DNA of 47,914 nt, taken from positions 1 through 47,914 of the forward strand of contig JAGHUF010000099.1 of NCBI GenBank assembly GCA_018064935.1. Reading direction: 5' to 3'. The position numbers were made by a program, and so were the translations under genes. Position 1 is the stretch's first letter. Every line of letters starts with the position of its first letter. This stretch comes from Candidatus Merdinaster equi (lineage in GTDB: Bacteria; Bacillota; Clostridia; Lachnospirales; Lachnospiraceae). Below the pieces are notes generated by a model that worked only from the letters and a program-made list of their open reading frames with translations, was not told the origin of the DNA and searched no databases. Positions 1-7,298 of this stretch are shown piece by piece.

Positions 1-1722
1 ACTCAGGTAGTAGGAACATTTGAGAAGAATAAGAGCTATGGTTTTGTTCTCCCAGATAATAAGAAGATTACAAGTGATATTTTTATTCCTAAGGAAAAAA
101 ACCTCGGTGCTGTAGATGGGCATAAGGTTTTGTGCCGTATCACAGATTATGGAAGTGTCAAGAAGAATCCAGAGGCAGAGGTTATCCAGATTTTAGGACA
201 TATAAATGATCCCGGGGTGGATATAATGTCTGTGGTTTTAGGACATGATCTGCCAACTGAGTTCCCAGAACGCGTGCTCAATCAGGCCGTCCGCGTTGCT
301 AAACCTGTGTCAGAAGCAGATATGAATGGAAGAACAGATTTAAGAGCTGTTCAGATGGTCACAATAGATGGGGATGACAGTAAGGATCTGGATGATGCTG
401 TAAGCCTTAGTGTGGAAGGCGATATATATCATCTTGGTGTTCACATTGCCGATGTTGCGAACTATGTTCAGGAGAATTCTGCGCTGGATAGGGAAGCGTT
501 AAACAGAGGAACCTCTGTGTATCTGGTAGACCGCGTTATCCCGATGCTTCCACATACACTCTGCAATGGCATCTGTTCCCTCAATCAGGGGGAGGACAGG
601 CTGTCTTTGTCGTGTCTTATGGACATTGATAACAAAGGTAATGTAGTAAACTACAATATTGTAGAGAGTGTGATTAATGTCGACAGACGCATGACCTACC
701 ATGTGGTATCAGACCTTCTGGAGTGCGATGAGTCTGAGTACCTAGAGGAGTATGCTTTTTTGGTGCCAATGTTCAGGGACATGCTGAAATTGTCAGAGAT
801 ACTCCACAAGAAGAGGAAAAAAAGAGGCTCAATTGATTTCGATCTTCCTGAATCGCAGATTACTCTGGATGAGAATGGGCATCCACTTGATGTTCGAGCT
901 TATGACAGGAATATTGCAACTGGAATAATAGAGGAATTCATGCTGATAGCAAATGAAACAGTGGCACAGCATTTTAATTATCTCGAGGTTCCGTTTGTGT
1001 ACAGAACACATGAAACACCGGATGCAGAGAAAGTATTGAAGCTTCATGCTTTTGTAAAGAATTTTGGATATTCCCTTCATGCCGGTGGAACAGAGGTTCA
1101 TCCGGGGGAAATACAGAAGCTTATATCAAAAGTCGCAGGTACGCCTGAAGAAGTTATGATATCGAGAATAGCATTAAGGAGCATGAAACAGGCAAAGTAT
1201 ACAACCGAATGTCTTGGACACTTTGGACTGGCAGCTGAATACTATTGCCATTTTACATCTCCGATAAGGAGATATCCGGATCTTCAGATTCATAGGATAA
1301 TCAAGGAAACCTTAAGAGGTAGGATGAACAATGCAAGAATTGAGCATTATCAGGCAATTCTTAGTAAGGTTTCGTCAGATTCATCAAGACTTGAAAGACG
1401 AGCTGAGGACGCGGAAAGGGAGACCAATAAACTCAAAAAAGTCGAATATATGGAGGACCACATTGGCGAAATCTACGAGGGTATTATCTCAGGTATCACA
1501 AACTGGGGAGTGTATGTTGAACTTCCTAACACTGTTGAGGGTATGATTCCAATGAGTAAGCTGCCGGGGGACTATTATGAATACCGTGAGGATAGCTTTG
1601 AGGCTGTCGGTTTAAGCACCGGTAAGAGTTATCGTCTTGGTCAGACAGTTATGGTTGTGGTGAAGCGTGTTGACAGGCTGGAGAAGATAATTGATTTTGG
1701 AGTGGCGAAAGAGCAAAATTAA
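1..1722 (+). CDS. rnr: Ribonuclease R, 5'-truncated by the window edge
   Basis: Processive 3'-5' exoribonuclease that degrades structured RNA and cooperates with tmRNA/SmpB in clearing stalled messages. The reading frame is open from base 1, so the first methionine inside the window is not the start; 573 residues are visible, and about 150 N-terminal residues (helix-turn-helix and first cold-shock domain) should lie upstream. Visible in order: the end of a cold-shock domain (YGFVLPDN), the RNB catalytic domain with the acidic metal-binding cluster GDDSKDLDDA, the FTSPIRRYPDLQIHR signature near its end, and a C-terminal S1 RNA-binding domain (GIISGITNWGVYVEL). About 100 bases separate it from smpB, with ssrA next; rnr-smpB-ssrA is a classic Firmicutes arrangement and probably one transcription unit. 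Confidence 0.96.
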   Translation, partial: TQVVGTFEKNKSYGFVLPDNKKITSDIFIPKEKNLGAVDGHKVLCRITDYGSVKKNPEAEVIQILGHINDPGVDIMSVVLGHDLPTEFPERVLNQAVRVAKPVSEADMNGRTDLRAVQMVTIDGDDSKDLDDAVSLSVEGDIYHLGVHIADVANYVQENSALDREALNRGTSVYLVDRVIPMLPHTLCNGICSLNQGEDRLSLSCLMDIDNKGNVVNYNIVESVINVDRRMTYHVVSDLLECDESEYLEEYAFLVPMFRDMLKLSEILHKKRKKRGSIDFDLPESQITLDENGHPLDVRAYDRNIATGIIEEFMLIANETVAQHFNYLEVPFVYRTHETPDAEKVLKLHAFVKNFGYSLHAGGTEVHPGEIQKLISKVAGTPEEVMISRIALRSMKQAKYTTECLGHFGLAAEYYCHFTSPIRRYPDLQIHRIIKETLRGRMNNARIEHYQAILSKVSSDSSRLERRAEDAERETNKLKKVEYMEDHIGEIYEGIISGITNWGVYVELPNTVEGMIPMSKLPGDYYEYREDSFEAVGLSTGKSYRLGQTVMVVVKRVDRLEKIIDFGVAKEQN

Positions 1723-1825
1723 TTGGCACAGGATAATTCATGTGGATTTAAAACATGGAGAATTGAACTATAGGTTCAACATAAGTGACGAGAAATGTGA
1801 TAACATTCTAAACAGGGTGTGAGTT

Positions 1826-2287
1826 ATGGCAGAACAGGGAAAATTAATAGCAAATAATAAAAAAGCATATCATGATTATTTCATAGAAGAGAAATATGAA
1901 ACCGGTATTGCACTACATGGAACTGAGGTTAAGAGCCTTAGAATGGGTAAGTGTTCAATCAAGGAAGCCTTTGTGCATATAGATAAGGGCGAGGTATTTA
2001 TCTATGGAATGCATATAAGCCCTTATGAGAAGGGAAATATCTTCAATAAGGATCCATTGAGACCGCGCAAGCTTCTTATGCACCGACGCGAGATTATGAA
2101 GCTTAGCGGCGAACTGTCTCAGCAGGGTTATACTTTGATGCCGCTTCAGGTCTATTTTAAGCAGGGGCTTGTCAAGGTTGAGATTGGTCTTGCGAAGGGT
2201 AAAAAGCTCTATGATAAGCGCGCAGATATAGCCAAGAAGGATCAGAGAAGAGAGCACGAAAGAGAGTTTAAGATTAAGAATTTATAG
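1826..2287 (+). CDS. smpB: SsrA-binding protein SmpB
   Basis: Small basic protein that binds the tRNA-like domain of tmRNA and carries it into the empty A site of stalled ribosomes. At 153 residues it has the normal family length. Recognisable segments are the N-terminal [18 protein letters not shown], the core [18 protein letters not shown], the HERDRKLL-type stretch as [12 protein letters not shown], and the lysine/arginine-rich C-terminal tail ([18 protein letters not shown]) that occupies the mRNA channel. The ATG follows an AGGGTG ribosome-binding sequence. Its RNA partner, ssrA, starts 85 bases downstream, and RNase R lies upstream, so the three parts of the trans-translation system are adjacent. 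Confidence 0.97.
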   Translation: MAEQGKLIANNKKAYHDYFIEEKYETGIALHGTEVKSLRMGKCSIKEAFVHIDKGEVFIYGMHISPYEKGNIFNKDPLRPRKLLMHRREIMKLSGELSQQGYTLMPLQVYFKQGLVKVEIGLAKGKKLYDKRADIAKKDQRREHEREFKIKNL

Positions 2288-2309
2288 TTAGTATTATAAT
2301 TGATGTGCC

Positions 2310-2329
2310 CCATAGTCATATGACTGTGG
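2310..2329 (+). other. Hairpin between smpB and ssrA
   Basis: An 8-bp stem (CCATAGTC / GACTGTGG, one G-T pair) closes an ATAT loop; its core AGTCATATGACT is a perfect 12-base palindrome. No T-run follows, so it is not a classical terminator. It could be an RNA processing site between the smpB message and tmRNA, or a protein-binding site. I found no convincing -35/-10 pair for ssrA between it and the tmRNA 5' end. Confidence 0.4.
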
Positions 2330-2372
2330 TAGTATATATACATCCAGCCGTTATCCGGTAAGGATTAATTAA

Positions 2373-2708
2373 GGGCCAGTAATGGTTTCGACGGGGGATA
2401 TGCAGCTGAAGAAGCGAGTCGGCAGGAACGCCGTAAATGGCCAAATTAAACTAAACGCTGAAGATAATTTAGCAATCGCTGCCTAATGGCAGCAGTCAGC
2501 CCTAGTGCACCTACGCATTAGGAACCTGGCTTCATCTACGTAGGAAACGACACTGCTTAAGCTTTGCGGCAGCGGGCGTACTATGAAGCTACTAAAGTGT
2601 GAAGGGTGTTTGTTCCCGTCACATGGAGGGAATGTCAAATAACAAACTACACTCGTAGAAGGACAGGGAATTATTCTTCGGACGCGGGTTCGATCCCCGC
2701 CTGGTCCA
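2373..2708 (+). ncRNA. ssrA: tmRNA (transfer-messenger RNA)
   Basis: Ribosome-rescue RNA. The 5' end GGGCCAG pairs over 7 bp with CTGGTCC at the 3' end, leaving an A as discriminator; CCA is not encoded (CTA follows). The 5' region carries the tmRNA hallmark GGTTTCGACGGGG, and the 3' region has the T arm GCGGG-TTCGATC-CCCGC. The tag frame most likely resumes at GCT 2457 and stops at TAA 2484-2486, giving AEDNLAIAA, close in style to clostridial tags ending AIAA that mark proteins for ClpXP. The resume codon is inferred by similarity; the same frame is open upstream of it. Pseudoknots were not folded. Confidence 0.95.
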
Positions 2709-2718
2709 CTAATAAAAG

Positions 2719-2771
2719 AACCGCCAAATGCCTTAAAATCAGTAGTTTTGAAGAGGCAGCAGGCGGTTTTT
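2719..2771 (+). terminator. Rho-independent terminator after ssrA
   Basis: AACCGCC near 2719-2725 pairs with GGCGGTT at 2762-2768, followed directly by a T-rich tail. An inner ATGCC/GGCA pairing extends the stem. It ends the rnr-smpB-ssrA unit. Confidence 0.8.
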
Positions 2772-2900
2772 GTGTCACAACGCATTTTCATTAATGATTA
2801 TGTGAAAGGTGGATGGGCATTAGGCATACATAAACGTTTGCGAATCAAATCTCAGTTTATTGATTTGAACTAATTGGTAATATGTTTGTAAGGAGTTAGT

Positions 2901-3176
2901 ATGTGGTTTAAATTACATCCATGGGTTGTCCCTGTTTTTTTAGGAGCTATAGGATTGCTTTATTTCGTAGTTCAGATACCTGTTTTCTTAAAAAAAACAA
3001 GAAAAGACGGTCGTAATCATTCAGGAGTACCTTTTGTTGGTGGTCTTCATTTTTTAATTGCGGGCCTTATATCACCTTGTAAATGGCTAGCAGTTTTTTG
3101 TTTGCTTGATTATGCCGTAATTGGGGGCATCTATAAAATTATCAATTCTAAATTTGCTGGTGATGAAAACCAGTAA
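2901..3176 (+). CDS. Small membrane protein, function unknown
   Basis: A 91-residue protein I do not recognise. It has a hydrophobic N-terminal segment (VVPVFLGAIGLLYFVVQIPVFL, about residues 9-30), a short basic loop (KKTRKDGRNHSG), and two more apolar stretches (about 45-58 and 60-80), so two or three membrane helices are likely. The ATG is preceded by AAGGAG at a good distance, which supports real translation. It stands alone between the ssrA terminator and the convergent HD-GYP gene. No signal peptide or catalytic motif is visible. Confidence 0.75.
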   Translation: MWFKLHPWVVPVFLGAIGLLYFVVQIPVFLKKTRKDGRNHSGVPFVGGLHFLIAGLISPCKWLAVFCLLDYAVIGGIYKIINSKFAGDENQ

Positions 3177-3202
3177 CTATTAATTTAATGGAATAGACAA
3201 AT

Positions 3203-4621
3203 CTAAGACAAAAGATTTCTTGATTTGATAACTTTCAAGAAGCGATCAACAAGATGTGGGTCGAACTGCTTTCCACGGTTTTTCTCAAGCTCATCGATAA
3301 TAACTTCTGAAGGAAGTCTGTCTCTGTAACATCTGTCGCTGCTCATTGCATCGAATGCATCAGCAATTCCAATTATTCGTGCAATAAGAGGAATCTCTTC
3401 ACCAGCCATACCACTTGGGTAGCCTGTTCCATCATATCTTTCGTGATGATATTTGGCGCCAATATCTATTCCAGGGATAGAAGTGAAGTCCCTTAATACA
3501 TCAGCACCATAAATTGTGTGCTTCTTCATGATTTCGTACTCCTCAGGAGTAAGCTTGCCGGGATTCTTAAGGATTGAGTCGGGGATTTGTACTTTTCCGC
3601 AGTCATGCATCAATCCGATATAGTATACCTTTTTGCACTCATCAACAGAGTAGCCAAGCGTTTCGGCAATCATTCTGGAATACTCAGCAACTCGAATTGA
3701 GTGACCATGTGTCAAGCTGTCTTTAGTCTCAATCATGTTTACGATGAGTCTCATGGACTGGTCGAGCATCATCTCGTCATGCTCTTTCATTCTCTGCTGT
3801 TCAGATATTACCTTATTAACTGAATACTGTACGAGCATTGATACGATGAATGTAATGAGCCATATAAACAAAAGACCTATCAATACCCAGAAGGGAAACT
3901 TTGTGAATGGGTCAGCATATAAATAGTATGTGAGCTTAGCACCGGAAAAATCTGCCAGATAGTCAAGAGTCTGATCTGGTATGTATGTAATAAATCCAAA
4001 TCTTGCACAGGCAAGACCTGCATCGGTATTTGGCGAAGGTTTAATTGGCTTTTCTTCAGCTATTTCCTCTGGCAGGTATATAAAATAATCACCCTCATAC
4101 AGAGGAATCATTGGACCAGTGTGATCAATATAATAGTCGAGATTTATGTCATAATCACCATAATCCGAGAGGTCAATTGCAAGTACCCTTTCACCGCCGT
4201 GTTCGCCACGAACATCCTGGTGGATTTCCATTTTACTGTTCCAGTTGTTGTTTATCCACATCATTTCATTGATTGGAACCTGTAAGGTCCAGTCAGAAAT
4301 AGTATCGCTACAACTATTGTAAATGAGGGCTTCATAAATTGTTCCTACAGAAGCACCATGAAGCTCATTGCCATCTTCATCATAAATTGGGTCTTTGAGC
4401 CACGAGCCACTATCACCACCACGGTCTGAGATTTTGACAGCCACATCACCGAATTCATATACACCGTCCTTAAGGAAATCCTGGGTCAGAGTAGCATATC
4501 GTTCGGTCTTGTTATAGTTGTTGTTAATAATCAGATAAACAACAAGCAAAGCAACAAGAATAAATGGAGTTGCAATCAACAGAATAGTTAGTATGGGATT
4601 TTTCTTTTTTGAATTTGACAT
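3203..4621 (-). CDS. Membrane HD-GYP protein with carbohydrate-module-like outer domain
   Basis: Predicted cyclic-di-GMP phosphodiesterase of 472 residues. One membrane helix lies at about 9-33 and a second at 243-266, enclosing an outer domain of roughly 200 residues. A short helical linker leads to an HD-GYP domain (about 290-470) with GHS (H307), H339-D340, K343, H368, H392-H393, the GYP motif at 400-402 and D421, so the metal ligands and signature look complete. The outer part contains YEALIYNS, ISDWTLQVPI and a Trp-rich MWINNNWNSK, resembling family 2 carbohydrate-binding modules; that is inference from pattern. AAAGGA precedes the ATG on the - strand. It is divergent from the coiled-coil gene at 4896 and shares a 274-base control region with it. 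c-di-GMP hydrolysis and ligand are untested. Confidence 0.88.
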   Translation of the reverse strand: MSNSKKKNPILTILLIATPFILVALLVVYLIINNNYNKTERYATLTQDFLKDGVYEFGDVAVKISDRGGDSGSWLKDPIYDEDGNELHGASVGTIYEALIYNSCSDTISDWTLQVPINEMMWINNNWNSKMEIHQDVRGEHGGERVLAIDLSDYGDYDINLDYYIDHTGPMIPLYEGDYFIYLPEEIAEEKPIKPSPNTDAGLACARFGFITYIPDQTLDYLADFSGAKLTYYLYADPFTKFPFWVLIGLLFIWLITFIVSMLVQYSVNKVISEQQRMKEHDEMMLDQSMRLIVNMIETKDSLTHGHSIRVAEYSRMIAETLGYSVDECKKVYYIGLMHDCGKVQIPDSILKNPGKLTPEEYEIMKKHTIYGADVLRDFTSIPGIDIGAKYHHERYDGTGYPSGMAGEEIPLIARIIGIADAFDAMSSDRCYRDRLPSEVIIDELEKNRGKQFDPHLVDRFLKVIKSRNLLS

Positions 4622-4663
4622 ATAATGAATCCTTTCATCTTATTATTACAGTCAATCATTTTA

Positions 4664-4683
4664 ATTATACACTTTTTTAAGTG
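4664..4683 (-). promoter_or_regulatory. -10 box and abutting palindrome for the HD-GYP gene
   Basis: On the - strand, TATAAT (4664-4669) lies about 43 bases before the start codon. Directly upstream (4670-4683) is the 14-base palindrome CACTT-TTTT-AAGTG (+ strand reading), placed as an operator would be. The -35 region is poor, as expected for an activated promoter. No regulator is identified. Confidence 0.45.
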
Positions 4684-4705
4684 AAAAATCAGAAAAAGAA
4701 TTAGG

Positions 4706-4734
4706 TTGACAATGGATACAAAAGTGATTATACT
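4706..4734 (+). promoter_or_regulatory. Sigma-A promoter for the coiled-coil surface protein gene
   Basis: TTGACA (4706-4711) and TATACT (4729-4734) are separated by 17 bases, a near-consensus housekeeping promoter. The predicted transcript starts near 4741, giving an unusually long leader of about 155 bases before the ATG at 4896. Confidence 0.7.
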
Positions 4735-4778
4735 TTTGTTTACAATATCTAATTTCAGTTTTTGTTTCTCGTTCTAGT

Positions 4779-4823
4779 AATGGCTTCTGGCCATTTGATC
4801 TTAAGTTCTGGACGTATCGTCCA
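4779..4823 (+). other. Two tandem hairpins in the long leader
   Basis: AATGGC-TTCTG-GCCATT (4779-4795) and TGGACG-TAT-CGTCCA (4809-4823) are two perfect 6-bp stems 13 bases apart. The second is followed by a T-rich stretch and could act as a weak attenuator. The leader matches no riboswitch consensus known to me, including the c-di-GMP types. Confidence 0.5.
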
Positions 4824-4895
4824 TTATTCTTTTATGTTCTTTTTTCTTTGAATAAATCCATAAGTATTAAGCTTTAATTATTTTGGGAGGAGTAT

Positions 4896-6458
4896 ATGGA
4901 AATTAAGCAAAAAACAAAGAGAAAAAAGGTTAATAATAAAGTAGATAATAGAAAAACAGCGATGATAAAAAGCCCGAAGGAAAAAAGCGCTGCAGAAAAA
5001 GATAGGACAAGGATTAAAGGGCTATGTCTGTTTATTGCTGGGTTAGCAGCTTTTCTGTTTTGCCTTGGGATTGGTTTATATGGATATAATGAAAGTAGAA
5101 ACGCAACGCTTCTGGCAGATAGAAATGCGAAGGAGACCAGTGAACAGGTAAAAGATGTAACCAGAGTTATGGAGACTATGCAGACAACGGCTAATGATAT
5201 GGAAACCGCGGTGCATACTCTAGATAACACAGTTGATGGTATGCAGGATTCGATCAGTGAAATTGCAAGTATACTTCCGGAGGACGTGGACTTAAAAGAG
5301 AAGATGAAGGAACTTGCTGAATTGTCGAGTGAACTGATTATACTCAAAACCAACATCGACAGGCTTAAGTCCGAGATAGGTGAGGTGTCCAGCGCATCTG
5401 GAAACCAGGAAGGGCAGCTTGCGGATATCTCGGAAGAAACATATGTGCTGACGAAATCCATTGTGAATGCACATGAGGAAATATACAGGATAACTCAGCG
5501 ACTTACTATTCTTCAGGATGAACTTCAGATAAGGATAACGACAGAAGAAGATCTTGGAAAAGCATTGGAAGTAGCTAAAGTAAATCTTGCCCTTGCAAAT
5601 AAAGAAGTTGCAGACAATCTCAAAGCGGTAAGTGGAGAGCTGGATAACGCGCAGAGCATGATTGCTTACCTTCAGGATAGAGCAGCAATGCTTGATAAGC
5701 TTTTGTCTGATGCAAAAACGCAGATAAACGACGAAATTAGCAGCACGAGAGAAGAACTTAATACAACAATTACTAATAATTACAATATGTATAATGGAGA
5801 TATGGAAACACTTAAGGGTAATCTGACAGATCAGATAAACCAGCTGTCTGGACGGGTAGATTCGTGTTTTCAATCTGTCAGTGAGGGGAAAACAGGACTG
5901 GCATCGGCCCTTACTGACGAGGGAGTAAGAACAAATAGCGATGCAAGCTTTGGAGAGATAAAAAGTGGTATTGTTCAGCTCTCAGGTCAGAGATATGAGA
6001 CGGGATATAATGATGGGTATGCCAATGGCTTCCAGAAGGCGATGGAGGGAGTGAGAATTGAGTATACCTACCATGATCACACTGGTGATGGCGAAGAGGG
6101 AGGTGGATGTTATTCTGTGCTTTGCCATGAGCCTGGATATTATACATATACCTATTGTAATTCGACTTCTTTTGGAACTGCCGGATGTAAGTATGTGTGT
6201 ACGCGATGTGGAAGTACGTCGGGATATGGGGATTTCCACGATTGCAGTAATCATAATATGTGTACGGCTTCCAACTCAAGAACTGAGGTATATACCTACT
6301 ATGTATGTTCAAATGGACACTATACAACATCTACATCAAGACCAGACAAGTGTAATGCGCAGGCTTCAAAAACATATCATGAAGGAAAGGCATACTATGT
6401 GCTTGGATGTGGGAAAACTACTGAGACAATCGAAACGGCAACACTTCATTTTGATTAG
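4896..6458 (+). CDS. Membrane-anchored coiled-coil protein with Cys/His-rich C-terminus
   Basis: A 520-residue protein of unknown function. It has a very basic cytoplasmic N-terminus, one membrane helix at about 42-64, then a heptad-rich coiled coil from about 70 to 320. Around 328-361 comes SEGKTGLASALTDEGV with SDASFGEIKSGI, a motif I associate with phage tail and fibre proteins (family knowledge, not a search). The last 130 residues are rich in Tyr, Thr, Cys and His, with pairs such as CTRCG and LGCGKT spaced like metal-binding or disulfide-linked knuckles, and a final GKTTETIETATLHF. The topology puts the bulk outside the cell, suggesting a stalk with a compact tip. A strong GGGAGGAG ribosome-binding site precedes the ATG. 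Divergent from the HD-GYP gene. Confidence 0.85.
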   Translation: MEIKQKTKRKKVNNKVDNRKTAMIKSPKEKSAAEKDRTRIKGLCLFIAGLAAFLFCLGIGLYGYNESRNATLLADRNAKETSEQVKDVTRVMETMQTTANDMETAVHTLDNTVDGMQDSISEIASILPEDVDLKEKMKELAELSSELIILKTNIDRLKSEIGEVSSASGNQEGQLADISEETYVLTKSIVNAHEEIYRITQRLTILQDELQIRITTEEDLGKALEVAKVNLALANKEVADNLKAVSGELDNAQSMIAYLQDRAAMLDKLLSDAKTQINDEISSTREELNTTITNNYNMYNGDMETLKGNLTDQINQLSGRVDSCFQSVSEGKTGLASALTDEGVRTNSDASFGEIKSGIVQLSGQRYETGYNDGYANGFQKAMEGVRIEYTYHDHTGDGEEGGGCYSVLCHEPGYYTYTYCNSTSFGTAGCKYVCTRCGSTSGYGDFHDCSNHNMCTASNSRTEVYTYYVCSNGHYTTSTSRPDKCNAQASKTYHEGKAYYVLGCGKTTETIETATLHFD

Positions 6459-6512
6459 TCTTTATTACAGTGACCGCATGTGCTATTATTAAAAGGATAT
6501 TAAGTGATAGGA

Positions 6513-6532
6513 AACGCATGTGTTTATGCGTT
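6513..6532 (+). promoter_or_regulatory. Inverted repeat just upstream of the sufC-like gene
   Basis: AACGCAT-GTGTTT-ATGCGTT is a perfect 7-bp inverted repeat, immediately followed by GAGG (6533-6536), the likely ribosome-binding site for the ATG at 6549. As RNA it would form a hairpin beside the start region; as DNA it could be an operator. No T-run follows, so it is not a terminator. Confidence 0.45.
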
Positions 6533-6548
6533 GAGGTTTATAGTTAAT

Positions 6549-7280
6549 ATGCTGGAAATAAAGAACCTTTCATTTGAGGTTACTGCTGATAATGGAGATA
6601 AGAAGAACATAATCAATAATCTGTCTTTGGATATTCCGGATGGTAAGTTTATAGTCATTACTGGGCCAAATGGAGGTGGAAAATCTACTCTTGCAAGATT
6701 GATTATGGGAATTGAGAGTCCTACATCGGGTCAAATATTGTATGAAGGTGAAGATATTACTGGATATGATATAACCCAGCGTGCGAAAAAGGGGATCAGC
6801 TTTGCATTTCAGCAGCCTGTGAGATTTAAGGGGATTACAGTGTATGATCTTCTTAAGCTTGCAGCGGGAAAAGAACTGACAATTAATGATGCGTGTGATT
6901 ATCTGTCAGAGGTTGGACTTTGCGCCAGGGATTATATTAAGAGAGAGGTTAATTCATCTCTGTCAGGAGGAGAGGTCAAGAGAATAGAGATTGCTACGGT
7001 TCTGGCTAGAGGAACAAGGCTTGCTATTTTTGATGAACCGGAAGCTGGCATCGACTTGTGGAGCTTTCAGAGTCTTATAAAGGTGTTTGAAAAAATGAGA
7101 AAGAAAGTGAACGGATCAATTCTCATTATTTCGCACCAGGAGAGAATAATGAACATCGCGGACGAAATCGTAGTTGTAGCCGGAGGACAGATTAGTAAAA
7201 GAGGTCCTAAGGATGAGATTCTTCCCGAGTTACTAAAAGCAAGCGCAGCAGTAACAGCCTGCGACAAACTCAATTCTTAA
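6549..7280 (+). CDS. sufC: SufC-like Fe-S assembly ATPase
   Basis: ABC-type ATPase (243 residues from this start) of the SufC family, which powers Fe-S cluster assembly on a SufB/SufD scaffold in the cytosol. Visible: Walker A GPNGGGKST (residues 39-47), signature SLSGGEVKRIEIA, Walker B LAIFDEPEAGIDLW, and the switch histidine in ILIISHQERI. The family normally begins MLEIKNL, so I place the start at ATG 6549; a GTG at 6504 with AAAAGGA upstream is open in frame and would add 15 residues. The next gene, 18 bases on, is a SufB/SufD-family scaffold. No sufD, sufS or sufU follows, so this is a two-gene minimal system resembling those called SmsCB. Confidence 0.85.
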   Translation: MLEIKNLSFEVTADNGDKKNIINNLSLDIPDGKFIVITGPNGGGKSTLARLIMGIESPTSGQILYEGEDITGYDITQRAKKGISFAFQQPVRFKGITVYDLLKLAAGKELTINDACDYLSEVGLCARDYIKREVNSSLSGGEVKRIEIATVLARGTRLAIFDEPEAGIDLWSFQSLIKVFEKMRKKVNGSILIISHQERIMNIADEIVVVAGGQISKRGPKDEILPELLKASAAVTACDKLNS

Positions 7281-7298
7281 GTTTAAGGAAATATATAA

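Noticed and set aside
2606-2794. Short open frame across the tmRNA 3' end
   Set aside because: It reads through the tRNA-like domain and terminator, so it is not a gene.
4741-4895. Possible c-di-GMP riboswitch in the leader beside the HD-GYP gene
   Set aside because: The conserved GCAAA-type core and the receptor loop are absent; only two simple hairpins are seen.
4874-5461. Open frame of 195 codons on the - strand with a Ser/Leu-rich product
   Set aside because: It lies antisense to the coiled-coil gene, whose Glu/Lys/Asp-rich codons produce Ser/Leu/Phe in the opposite strand; no ribosome-binding site or motif.
6058-6492. Second + strand frame overlapping the end of the coiled-coil gene
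   Set aside because: No ribosome-binding site, and the longer frame has coherent domain structure throughout.
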